This document shows, piece by piece, positions 14,780 through 22,540 of a stretch of 30,500 nucleotides of DNA. Source of the stretch: JACVRW01 sp035650215 (lineage in GTDB: Bacteria; Actinomycetota; Thermoleophilia; Solirubrobacterales; Thermoleophilaceae); NCBI GenBank assembly GCA_035650215.1, contig DASRIC010000037.1, positions 1 to 30,500 on the forward strand. Reading direction: 5' to 3'. Each line of letters opens with the position of its first letter. Position 1 is the stretch's first letter. The notes below the pieces were generated by a model that worked only from the letters and a program-made list of their open reading frames with translations, searched no databases and was not told the DNA's origin. The translations under genes were made by a program, and so were the position numbers.

Positions 14780-15015
14780 CTAGGCGCTGCGCTCCTCGGC
14801 AAGCGTGGAGCGCAGCGTTTCGGCGAACGGCAGGCTCTTGATCAGCGGGCGCAGGACGCCGGTGTCCACGGGGGTCACGAGGCCCGAGCCGCTCGAGGTC
14901 CTCCGCGCGGCGGCGGTCGCGTACAAGGGCGCGGACGCTCGCGCCTGCCTCGGCCAAGCGGGCGGTGAGCCGCCGCCCGGCGAACCCCTGTTGCTCCCGT
15001 TACCAGAACGCGCAT
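14780..15015 (-). pseudogene. Decayed NAD(P)-binding epimerase/SDR-like gene
   Basis: An ATG at 15015 preceded by AGGAGGGAG opens with MRVLVTGATG, the Rossmann nucleotide-binding start of NAD(P)-dependent epimerases. The frame then breaks at a run of four G. Removing one G restores a normal continuation (FAGRRLTARLAEAGASVRAL, then VRDRRRAEDLERLG). After about 48 residues the sequence shifts frame again and jumps to a plausible C-terminus (LVTPVDTGVLRPLIKSLP, ending AEERSA) that stops at 14782-14780. A protein of this family is about 290 or more residues, so most of the middle is deleted. It is therefore a pseudogene with a frameshift plus an internal deletion. It fills most of the gap between the HtaA-like and DUF523 genes. 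Confidence 0.72.
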
Positions 15016-15057
15016 CTCCCTCCTGTACGGGCGGCGCGGCCGTAGGGTTGAGCTGAG

Positions 15058-16005
15058 ATGGGCGAGATCCTGATCGGCGTCTCCGCCTGCCTGCTCGGCG
15101 AGCAGGTGCGCTACGACGGCGGCCACAAGCGCAACGTCTTCCTCCTCGAGGAGCTGGCCCGTCACGTGCGCTTCCTGCCGGTGTGTCCCGAGGTGGGCAT
15201 TGGGCTCGGCGTGCCGCGCGAGCCGATCCGGCTCGTGCGCCGCGACGGCGAGGAGCGCCTGGTGGGCGAGTCGGGCGCCGACCACACCCACGCGATGCGC
15301 ACCTGGGCGGCCGCCACCGCGACGGACCTGCGCGAGCGCGACCTGTCCGGCTTCGTGCTGAAGAAGGGCTCGCCGAGCTGCGGGCTCGAGCGCGTGAAGG
15401 TGTGGCACGAGCGCTCCGAGCGCCCATCACCCGAGGGCCGGGGCATGTTCGCCCGGGTGCTGGCCGACGAGCTGCCCGGGCTGGCGCTCGAGGAGGAAGG
15501 GCGGCTGAACGACGCGGGCCTGCGCGAGCACTTCGTCGACCGCGTGTTCGGTCACGCCCGGGTGCGGGACTTCTTCGCGGCCGGCTGGAGCGCCGACGAT
15601 CTCCTGCACTTCCACGCCGCCGAGAAGGTGGCGGTGCTGGCCCACGACCCCGAGATCGCCCGCGAGCTCGGCCGGCTCGTGGCGGCGCAGCGCGAGCTCG
15701 CGCCCGAGGCCCTGGCGGTCCGCTATCGCGAGCTGCACGCCGCCGCGTTTGCCCGCCGCGCCACCCGGGGGCGTCAGGCGAATGCGCTCATGCACCTGGC
15801 CGGGCACCTCAAGGACACGCTCGGCTCCGACGACCGCCGCGAGCTCCGCGACGCCATCGAGGACTACCGCGCCGGCCTCGTGCCGGTGGCCGTGCCGCTC
15901 GCGCTGCTCTCGCGGCACCTGCGCGCGACCGAGGCGGACTGGGCGCGGTCGCAGAGCTACCTCAAGCCGTATCCGAAGGAGCTCGGGCTCCGTGGCCGGA
16001 TCTAG
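15058..16005 (+). CDS. DUF523-DUF1722 (YbgA-type) protein
   Basis: The 315-residue product joins two domains. Residues 1-160 are DUF523, with three conserved cysteines in SAC11LLG, VC43PEVG and SPSC108GL. In the thiouracil desulfurase TudS, equivalent cysteines hold a [4Fe-4S] cluster, so an iron-sulfur desulfurase-type role is possible. Residues about 185-312 are DUF1722 (HFHAAEKVAVLAHDPE, LMHLAGHLKDTLGSDDRRELRDAIEDYRAGLVPVAVPLALLSRHL, SQSYLKPYPKELGLRG), as in E. coli YbgA, whose gene lies beside photolyase phrB. The exact function is not established. ATG 15058 gives a complete domain start; the ribosome-binding site is weak. It lies 42 bp from the divergent start of the pseudogene. Confidence 0.9.
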   Translation: MGEILIGVSACLLGEQVRYDGGHKRNVFLLEELARHVRFLPVCPEVGIGLGVPREPIRLVRRDGEERLVGESGADHTHAMRTWAAATATDLRERDLSGFVLKKGSPSCGLERVKVWHERSERPSPEGRGMFARVLADELPGLALEEEGRLNDAGLREHFVDRVFGHARVRDFFAAGWSADDLLHFHAAEKVAVLAHDPEIARELGRLVAAQRELAPEALAVRYRELHAAAFARRATRGRQANALMHLAGHLKDTLGSDDRRELRDAIEDYRAGLVPVAVPLALLSRHLRATEADWARSQSYLKPYPKELGLRGRI

Positions 16006-16026
16006 GCGCCCGCCCTCGAATCGGAC

Positions 16027-16150
16027 TTACACCACTTGGGCGCCCGCCGGCACCAGGATCCCGCGGTACGCCCTGATCGTCCGCTCGAGCGTTTCGGGGC
16101 CGACGGAGACGAGGTCACGGCGCCACACGCGACTAGCGCTGAACGAGCGC
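16027..16150 (-). pseudogene. Fragment of an unrecognised gene (C-terminal end)
   Basis: On the minus strand, ending at TAA 16029-16027, is a protein-like stretch with GC-rich third positions: SRVWRRDLVSVGPETLERT, then IRAYRGILVPAGAQVV. No standard start or preceding domain is found and the upstream sequence turns into the promoter region of the RTX-like gene. It is probably the leftover end of a lost gene; I do not recognise the family. A very short intact gene starting at a TTG near 16164 is less likely. Confidence 0.33.
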
Positions 16151-16152
16151 CA

Positions 16153-16174
16153 GGGTTTTCGCAAGGTTTTGCCA
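16153..16174 (+). promoter_or_regulatory. SARP-type direct repeat upstream of the RTX-like gene
   Basis: Two adjacent 11-mers, GGGTTTTCGCA (16153-16163) and AGGTTTTGCCA (16164-16174), match at 8 of 11 positions, so the GGTTTT cores are exactly 11 bp apart. SARP regulators bind direct repeats with this period near the -35 region. The second unit shares the 10-mer GGTTTTGCCA with the site at 22474-22483. The motif ends 58 nt before ATG 16233. Confidence 0.55.
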
Positions 16175-16232
16175 GCCCGCCGCGTGCAGGCTCGGGGTCA
16201 TGACTGCTCCGACAACTCCCTGGAGGACCCCG

Positions 16233-17960
16233 ATGATCTCTCGTACCCTCGCGGCCGCGGCCGCTGTGATCGCCGTGCTGGCCGGCCTTGCTGCGCCGGG
16301 CGCCCAGGCGGCCACGACCTGCGACCACTCAGTGCCGGGTCTGCTGGAAGTGCACACGAGCTCCCAAGGCGATTTTGCCATCGTGAGCACGGCCGGCGGT
16401 GCGATCAGGGTGGGCGCTCGCGTGGCCACGGTCACGTGCGCCGGCGCGCCGGCCACGACCACCAGCGTCGACACGATCCTGGTCGTTGACGATTCGGACA
16501 ATCCCGCCACCCCGGCCACGAACGACGGCGACACGTACGTCTCGATCAACGAGCCGTCGAGCTTCGGGCCGGGCAAGACCGGCGAGGCCAGCGGTGTGAG
16601 CGAGATCGAGTTTCTCGTGGATCCGAAGGCCGGCCGGGACGAGCTCGACATCGGTAGCGAAGCTCGACTCGACCTGGTGGCCGGCAACGGCGGCGTCGCA
16701 TGGACGGGCGACAACGACGCCGATGTAGTGGGCATGCCCTTCGACCAGCTCGTGCTGAGCGGCGGTCCGCAGGGTGACCACCTGAGCGGCCAGGGAGGTA
16801 ACGGGACGGGCGACCCACTCTCGACGACGGCGCTCGATGCCTACGGTGGCCAGGCGAACGACTTTCTCTCTGGCGGCAACGCGCCGATCGGCGACGCTCT
16901 CAACGGCGGCGCCGGCAACGACACCATGGTCGGCTACGGCGGCCCCGACGACCTGGAGCCGCGGGCGGGCGACGACACGATGCAGGGTGGCTTGGGGGCG
17001 GACAGGGCCGACTACGACGACGCCCCGAACGGCGTGCGGGTCGACCTGGCGACCGTCGCGGCTCAGGACACCGGGGAGGGCGTCGACTCGGTGTCGGGGA
17101 TCGAGGGCGTGATCGGCTCCGAGTACGCCGACACGCTCTTCGGCGACGACGGCGCCAACTCGTTCGACGGCAACGACGGGGACGATGTGTTCGACGGTCG
17201 CGGCGGCGCCGACGACTTCCAGGGCGAGGGCGGTTCCGACACAGCCTCCTACGCTAGCGCGCCCGCGGGCGTGACGGCCGACCTGGCGCAGACGACCCAG
17301 CCCGGCGAGGGCGACCGCTTCCATACGATGGAGTCGCTGATCGGCTCGCCGTTCGCCGACACGCTCACGGGCAACCTCGCTGCCAACCGGATCGACGGCG
17401 GCGCCGGGGCGGATGTGGTGGCCGCCGGCGCCGGCGCGGACACCGTGCAGGTGCGCGACGGCGAAGGCGACCGCGTGAGCTGCGGCGCCGACGCGGACTC
17501 CGCGCTCTCTGATCGGCGCTCGCTCGATGCGCTGGACGCGGACTGCGAGACGGTGGACGCGCTGCCCGAGCCGGCCGGCGGCGGCGGCCAAGGCCCGCTC
17601 GGCGGGGCCGCCGACACCGCGCTCAGCTTCACGCTGTCGGCCGCCCGCACCCAGCGCGTGCTGCGCCAGCGCGGGATCCGCATGCGACTGAGCTCTCCGG
17701 ACGAGCCCAGCACGGTCACGGTGACGGCCACCGCCGTCCTGCGGCGCGGCGGCCGCCCGATCCGGCTCCGGACGCTCACGGCGAGCGTGGCGGCCGCCAG
17801 CACCCGCGGCGTGCGCCTGGCGCTCAGCCGCCCCCAGCAGCGGGCGCTCCGCGCGGCCCTCGCGGCCGGCCGGCGGCCCGTGTTCAAGCTCACCGCACGG
17901 GCGCGCGATGCCGCCGGCAACACCGTCGTCCGCACGCTGCGCGTCAGGAGCGCGGGCTGA
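16233..17960 (+). CDS. Secreted protein with RTX-like (calcium-binding) repeats
   Basis: The 575-residue product begins with a signal peptide (ISRTLAAAAAVIAVLAGLAA, cleavage near AQA-A). A non-repetitive region runs to about residue 170. A repeat region follows (about 170-440) with glycine-aspartate nonapeptide-like units such as GGAGNDTMVGYGG, GDDTMQGGLGADRADY, GNDGDDVFDGRGGADDF and GGAGADVVAAGAGAD. These resemble haemolysin-type calcium-binding repeats, but they are degenerate and interrupted by longer segments ending SGIEGVIGSEYADTLFGD and MESLIGSPFADTLTG. The last 100 residues form a beta-rich C-terminal domain. ATG 16233 has GGAGG 6 nt upstream; ATG 16200 in frame is less likely. The last 17 bp overlap the convergent LLM oxidoreductase gene. 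It probably acts outside the cell; substrate or partner is unknown. Confidence 0.82.
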   Translation: MISRTLAAAAAVIAVLAGLAAPGAQAATTCDHSVPGLLEVHTSSQGDFAIVSTAGGAIRVGARVATVTCAGAPATTTSVDTILVVDDSDNPATPATNDGDTYVSINEPSSFGPGKTGEASGVSEIEFLVDPKAGRDELDIGSEARLDLVAGNGGVAWTGDNDADVVGMPFDQLVLSGGPQGDHLSGQGGNGTGDPLSTTALDAYGGQANDFLSGGNAPIGDALNGGAGNDTMVGYGGPDDLEPRAGDDTMQGGLGADRADYDDAPNGVRVDLATVAAQDTGEGVDSVSGIEGVIGSEYADTLFGDDGANSFDGNDGDDVFDGRGGADDFQGEGGSDTASYASAPAGVTADLAQTTQPGEGDRFHTMESLIGSPFADTLTGNLAANRIDGGAGADVVAAGAGADTVQVRDGEGDRVSCGADADSALSDRRSLDALDADCETVDALPEPAGGGGQGPLGGAADTALSFTLSAARTQRVLRQRGIRMRLSSPDEPSTVTVTATAVLRRGGRPIRLRTLTASVAAASTRGVRLALSRPQQRALRAALAAGRRPVFKLTARARDAAGNTVVRTLRVRSAG

Positions 17961-18939
17961 CGGCCGGCGCGGCGGCCTCGAGCATCTCGCCGAGCCGCTC
18001 CTCGGGCAGCCCGAGCGGCAGCACCAGGTCCACCGCGTCGGCCCCGGCGTCGAGCCAGGCGCGGATCGCGGCGGGTGCCTCGTCGTACGTAGCCATCAGG
18101 GTCACGTCGCGGGCGAGCGGCTCGGCGGCCGCGGGCAGGGTGGGCATTCCCCCGTCCGCGTTGGCATCGAGGAGCGCGTCGATCTCGGCGGCGTACCCGA
18201 ACCGGTCGCGGAGGGTCCGCGGGTAGATAGGGCCCATACGCGTCAGGTAGGCGAGCAGCCAGGCGGCGGCGATCTGGCCTGCGGTCTCCTCGTCGGCGGC
18301 GATCGCGAGCGGCACGCTCGCCGCCGCCTCGGTCGCGCTCGCCGCTTCGGCGAGCTCCTCGCCTTGCGCCAGGAGCTCGCGGCCCTCCGGGAGGCGCGAG
18401 CGCGCCCACAAGAATGGCAGCCACTGATCGGCCAGCTCGCCCGCGAGGCGGATCGACGCGGGCGCCAGGGCGGCGACGATGAGCGGGACCCGCTGCTCGG
18501 GCGGCGCGCCGAGCCGCAGCGGCCGCACGCCCTCGCGCTCGAGCGGCAGCCGCCCTCCGTCGAGGAGCGCCCTGACGGTCACGAGCGTCTCGCGCATCCG
18601 CTCCACCGGCCGCTCGAAGGGGAGCCCGTGCAGCCCCTCCACGAGCGGCGGACTGCTGGCACCCAGGCCGAGGGAGAAGCGCCCGCCGGACGCGCGCTGC
18701 AGGCCGGCTGCAGCCATCGCGATCGCCGCCGGCGTGCGGCTCCAGACCGGCAGGACCGCGGTGGCGAGACCGATCCGCGACGTCCTGTCGGCTATCTGCG
18801 TGAGCAGCACGACGGCATCCTGAGTCCAGCCCTCGGCGCTCCCGAAGCGCGCGTAGCCCAGCTCCTCCGCGCGGACGGCGAGGCGGATAGTGGCCTCAGC
18901 GTCGGTATGGAAAGGCGTGACCCCGACTCCGACCCTCAT
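17944..18939 (-). CDS. LLM-class flavin/F420-dependent oxidoreductase
   Basis: The 331-residue product is a luciferase-like (bacterial luciferase fold) monooxygenase or F420-dependent reductase of usual length. Visible features are VGVTPFHTDAEATIRLAVRAEELGYARFGSAEGWTQDAVVLLTQIADRTSRIGLATAVLPVWSRTPAAIAMAAAGL spread over 4-79, then GGRFSLGLGASSPPLVEGLHGLPFERPVERMRE and VPLIVAALAPASIRLAGELADQWLPFLW. The GLGASSP segment is typical of F420-type members, but the cofactor cannot be fixed from sequence alone. The ATG overlaps the TGA of the SARP regulator gene (ATGA), so it is translationally coupled to it. This makes it a probable effector enzyme or target of that regulatory unit. Confidence 0.9.
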   Translation of the reverse strand: MRVGVGVTPFHTDAEATIRLAVRAEELGYARFGSAEGWTQDAVVLLTQIADRTSRIGLATAVLPVWSRTPAAIAMAAAGLQRASGGRFSLGLGASSPPLVEGLHGLPFERPVERMRETLVTVRALLDGGRLPLEREGVRPLRLGAPPEQRVPLIVAALAPASIRLAGELADQWLPFLWARSRLPEGRELLAQGEELAEAASATEAAASVPLAIAADEETAGQIAAAWLLAYLTRMGPIYPRTLRDRFGYAAEIDALLDANADGGMPTLPAAAEPLARDVTLMATYDEAPAAIRAWLDAGADAVDLVLPLGLPEERLGEMLEAAAPAVSPRS

Positions 18940-21900
18940 GGCAGCGTGGCTCCGTGACCGCGGTACAGGTCTGCCGCCGCCTCACGCCGCTGCGCTGCCG
19001 CCTCGCCGTCCCCCGCCCTGTCCAGGGCCAAGCCCCACTGACGCAGAGCGTCGGCCTGCTCGGCCACCAGCTTGAAATCACGCAACGTCTCGAGCGCCGT
19101 GCGGAAGCGGGCCTCGGCCTCGTCAGGACGATCCTCGAAGCTCAGCAGCACGGCGTCGGCTACCTCGACCATCGCTCGCCGTCCACGCCAGTCCTCACCT
19201 ATCTCGATGATCTCGTGGCAGCGCGCCAAATGCCCGCCTGCCTCCTCCAGCCGTCGGGATTCGGCCGAGGCGCGCGCGAGGTCGGGAAGCACCCACAGCT
19301 CGAAGTAGCGCGCGCCGCCGTCGCGGACGATCCGGCGAGCTTGCTCGAGCACCTCGACGGCACGCTCGGGCTGGCCGCGCAGGAGCTCGACGCGCCCAGC
19401 CAGGTGGAGCGAGGCCCATTCGTCCCAACGGTTGCCCGTCCGCCTGCTCGTCTCGAGCACCCGGCCGGTGAGGGCCTCGATTCGATCCCAAGCACCGTCC
19501 CACAGATCGACCAGCGGCGGAAGAGAGTGGCTGATCCAGCTCGACTTGGCGTCTGGGAGCAGGGCGCGCGCGGGCGCGAGCTCGCCGCGCGAGAGGTGGC
19601 AGCGGCCGATCCCGTCCGCCAGCTGCTGCGCGTAGGCCGTCTGGCCCACGTAGGACAGCTCGAGCAGGGACTCGAAGAACGCCTGGGCGGCGTCGGGGTC
19701 GCCCAGCCCCCACGCCATCTGACCGCGGATGTTCGAGGCCATCCAGGCGAGGAACGGACGGCGCCCGCGGTCCGCTGATTCGAACGCGCGTCCCTCCGCG
19801 TCGAAGCCTTCGGCCAGCTCGCCGCCCACGATCTTGTGCCAGCCGTACGCCTCGATCGCGCCGGCCCAGAGCGCCTCGTCGCCGAGCTGCTCCGCGATCT
19901 CCATCGCACGGGCCGCGGCCTCGATCCCGGCTCCGATCTCGAGGCGGTAGGTGAGCGCCGTGGCGACCCCCGTCTCCATGTGGCCGCGCGCGGTCCGCAC
20001 CGGCCCGCGCTCGAGGGTCGAGCGGGCGGCGTCGAAGTGGCGGAAGGCTCGTTCGATGTCGAGGTGCTCGGCGTAGATCGAGTCGATAAGCGAGTGCGCC
20101 TGGCCCAGGCGCGAGTGAGTTCGAGCCGCCTGCTCGTCGTCGCCGAGCTCGGAGTAGAGCTCGAGCGCCCGGTCCAGGTAACGGATCTGGCGGGCGAGGT
20201 CGCCCGTCACGGCGCAGATCACCGCCAGCGCCACGAGTAGGCGAGCCCGCTCCGCGGGCGGCGCGCCGGCGCGATCCATCAGCTCGAGTGCGCCGGCCCA
20301 GTGCGCGGCGGTCTCGTCCCAGGCGAACAGCTGGCGGGCGCCCTCGCCCGCCTCGAGCGAGTAGGCGATTCCCTTTGCCGGATCGGCTGCCGTGCCCGCC
20401 AGCCGATAGTGCAGCGCCAGCGCGGCAGCCCGAGAATCGCCTTCGAAGGTCGCCGACTCCTCGATGGTCCGTGCCGCTCGGGCGTGGATGCGTTGCCGGC
20501 GCGGCGCGCTCAGCTCGCGGTAGAGCGTCTCGCGCACGAGCGCATGCGTGAAGGCGAACAGCGATCCCTCCCGCGCTTCGAGCACGAGGCGTGCGCCGAG
20601 CGCTTCCTCGAGCGCCCCGATCACGGCGTCCTCGTCCAGCTCGACCATCGCTGGGAGCAGATCGAAGCGGAACTCGTAGCCGAGCACCGCGGCGTGCGAG
20701 AGCACGCTGTGACAGCGCTGCGACAGGCGCGCGAGGCGGCGGGCGAGCACCTCCTTCACGCCCTCCGGCACGCCGATCTCGTCCAGGCGCCGGGCCGGGC
20801 CGTCGCGCTCGAACAGCAGCCCGCTCTCGATCAGGTGTCGCACCGTCTCCTCGACGAAGAAGGGGTTTCCCTCGGTCCGCGAATGGAGGGCGTGGACGAG
20901 CGAGGACGACGCCGCCTCCCCGGCCTGCGACTCGATGAGCGCCTCGACAGCGGGCTGGTCGAGGCCAGCGAGCACGAGTCGCTCGAAGGGGCCGACGCGC
21001 CGCAGGTCGGCGAGCAGCTCGAAGAGCGGATGCCCGGGGGAGATCTCGGAGTCGCGGTAGGAGACGAGTATCAGCAACCGGGTGTCGTGCTGGGCGCGAG
21101 CGAGGTGCCCCAGCAGCTGGACGGTTGAGCGGTCGGCCCAGTGCAGGTCGTCGAGAACGAGCAGGACCGCTGCCCGCTCGCTCGCCTCGTCGAGCAGCGC
21201 GACCACGGCTTCGAACATCAGGTAGCGGCGCGTCTCCGGGTCGTCGGGCGCCGGCCGGCCATCCTCGGCAAGCTCTCCGGCCAGCTCGGGAATCAGCCGC
21301 GCGAGCTCCGTCTGGCCGGGTCCAAGCCGGTCCGGCGCGGCGCCGGGGGGCCGGGCGCGGGCGTAGTGGCGAAGCGCCTCGACGAAGGGCTCGTAGGCGA
21401 CGAGCGCCTCTTCCTGGCAGGCGCCGTAGAGCACCGTGCCGTCCGTGCCGGCGATGCGGGCGAGCTCGGCGGCCAGGCGCGTCTTGCCGATTCCCGGGCC
21501 ACCGGCCAGGACGGCAAGCCGCCGCTCGCCCCCGTGCGCCTCCTGCCAGACCCGTTGCAGCCGCTCGAGCTCGGCATCGCGTCCCACGAGCGCTCCCCGC
21601 TCGCGCGCCAGGAGCGAAGGCAGCGGGACGGGAGCCACCGGCGCGGCGACCGCAGGTCTGGACGCCGGCGGGGCGGGCGCCTCCCCGGCCAGGAGCCGCT
21701 CGTGCACCGCGCGCGCCGCAGCGCCCGGGGTCGTGCCGAGCTCGTCGCGCAATGTGACCCGCAGATGCTCGTACGCGCCCAGCGCCTGCGCCGGCTCGCC
21801 GCGGGCGGCCAGCGCCTCCATCAACAGGCGATGCCCCGCCTCCCTCAGCGGCTCCGCCGCGACCAGTTCGCGCGCCGCCCGCTCCGCCCCGGCAAGCCGG

Positions 21901-22421
21901 GCGCCGCCGAGCGCGATTCCCGCCTCGGCCACCATTTCGAGCGCCTCCAGCCGCAGCTCCCCGAGCTCGCGGCGGCGGTCCTCCACCCAGGGCGAATCGA
22001 GCCCTGCGAGGAAGCCGCGGCTCGCAATCTCGCGAGCCGCCTCGCCCGCCTCCAGCGCAGGCGTCGGCTCGCCCCCGGCAAGCGCAGCCCGGCCCCGCTC
22101 TAGCCCTACCACCGCCTGCTCCCAATCGATCTCGGTGTCGGGCGGCAGCGACAGGGACAGCTCGCGCCGCCCCTGGAGCACCCCGCTTCCCAGCGCCTGA
22201 CGCACCTTCGAGAGCACCGCGCTGAGCGCCTCGTCCGGATCCGCGGGCGCCCTGCCCGGCCAGAGCACGCCGATCAGCTCGTCTCGCGACACCGGCCGGG
22301 CTCGGGCCAGCACCAGCACGCCGACCACCAGCGGGCCCTGACGGCCGGGCAGCCGCCCCTCCACCCGCTCGCCGTCCAGCTCGACCTCGAGCCGCCCGCA
22401 CAGCCGGATCCGCGACGTCAT
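18936..22421 (-). CDS. SARP/AfsR-type regulator: DNA-binding, BTAD and AAA ATPase domains
   Basis: The 1161-residue product is a large regulator. Residues 1-95 are an OmpR-type winged helix (RIRLCGRLEVELDGERVEGRLPGRQGPLVVGVLV, SRDELIGVLWPGRAPADPDEALSAVLSKVRQAL). Residues about 97-245 are the BTAD helical domain (AARELVAAEPLREAGHRLLMEALAARGEPAQALGAYEHLR). An AAA/STAND ATPase follows, with Walker A GGPGIGKT (307-314) and Walker B VLLVLDDLHWAD (419-430). Residues about 650-1161 form a TPR-like helical array. It is expected to sense a signal through the repeat array and use ATP to switch transcription of a few target promoters. ATG 22421, preceded by GGAGG at short spacing, begins the winged helix. 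It is coupled to the LLM gene and divergent from a methyltransferase gene whose promoter holds a SARP-like repeat. Confidence 0.92.
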   Translation of the reverse strand: MTSRIRLCGRLEVELDGERVEGRLPGRQGPLVVGVLVLARARPVSRDELIGVLWPGRAPADPDEALSAVLSKVRQALGSGVLQGRRELSLSLPPDTEIDWEQAVVGLERGRAALAGGEPTPALEAGEAAREIASRGFLAGLDSPWVEDRRRELGELRLEALEMVAEAGIALGGARLAGAERAARELVAAEPLREAGHRLLMEALAARGEPAQALGAYEHLRVTLRDELGTTPGAAARAVHERLLAGEAPAPPASRPAVAAPVAPVPLPSLLARERGALVGRDAELERLQRVWQEAHGGERRLAVLAGGPGIGKTRLAAELARIAGTDGTVLYGACQEEALVAYEPFVEALRHYARARPPGAAPDRLGPGQTELARLIPELAGELAEDGRPAPDDPETRRYLMFEAVVALLDEASERAAVLLVLDDLHWADRSTVQLLGHLARAQHDTRLLILVSYRDSEISPGHPLFELLADLRRVGPFERLVLAGLDQPAVEALIESQAGEAASSSLVHALHSRTEGNPFFVEETVRHLIESGLLFERDGPARRLDEIGVPEGVKEVLARRLARLSQRCHSVLSHAAVLGYEFRFDLLPAMVELDEDAVIGALEEALGARLVLEAREGSLFAFTHALVRETLYRELSAPRRQRIHARAARTIEESATFEGDSRAAALALHYRLAGTAADPAKGIAYSLEAGEGARQLFAWDETAAHWAGALELMDRAGAPPAERARLLVALAVICAVTGDLARQIRYLDRALELYSELGDDEQAARTHSRLGQAHSLIDSIYAEHLDIERAFRHFDAARSTLERGPVRTARGHMETGVATALTYRLEIGAGIEAAARAMEIAEQLGDEALWAGAIEAYGWHKIVGGELAEGFDAEGRAFESADRGRRPFLAWMASNIRGQMAWGLGDPDAAQAFFESLLELSYVGQTAYAQQLADGIGRCHLSRGELAPARALLPDAKSSWISHSLPPLVDLWDGAWDRIEALTGRVLETSRRTGNRWDEWASLHLAGRVELLRGQPERAVEVLEQARRIVRDGGARYFELWVLPDLARASAESRRLEEAGGHLARCHEIIEIGEDWRGRRAMVEVADAVLLSFEDRPDEAEARFRTALETLRDFKLVAEQADALRQWGLALDRAGDGEAAAQRREAAADLYRGHGATLP

Positions 22422-22439
22422 CGGCCTCCAAGGTAACGC

Positions 22440-22483
22440 GCCGTTTGCGATCCGCGCGACAAGGTCCGCACAGGGTTTTGCCA
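22440..22483 (+). promoter_or_regulatory. SARP-type repeats between the regulator and the methyltransferase
   Basis: GGGTTTTGCCA (22473-22483) is preceded in the same 11-bp phase by AGGTCCGCACA (22462-22472, 5 of 11 matching) and, two turns further, by GCCGTTTGCGA (22440-22450, 7 of 11). The core GGTTTTGCCA is identical to that upstream of the RTX-like gene and ends 57 nt before ATG 22541. The sequence after it also resembles the other leader (GCA..CTCG, CTCC.A, then GGAG). It lies between the regulator and its divergent neighbour, so autoregulation is plausible. Confidence 0.5.
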
Positions 22484-22540
22484 ATGCGGCGCGCGCACAC
22501 TCGCAGCGTCACTCCAATCAACCACAGGAGAACGTTCGAA

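Noticed and set aside
16200..16232. ATG 16200 as the start of the RTX-like protein
   Set aside because: The strong GGAGG site lies between it and ATG 16233, which also begins the signal peptide directly.
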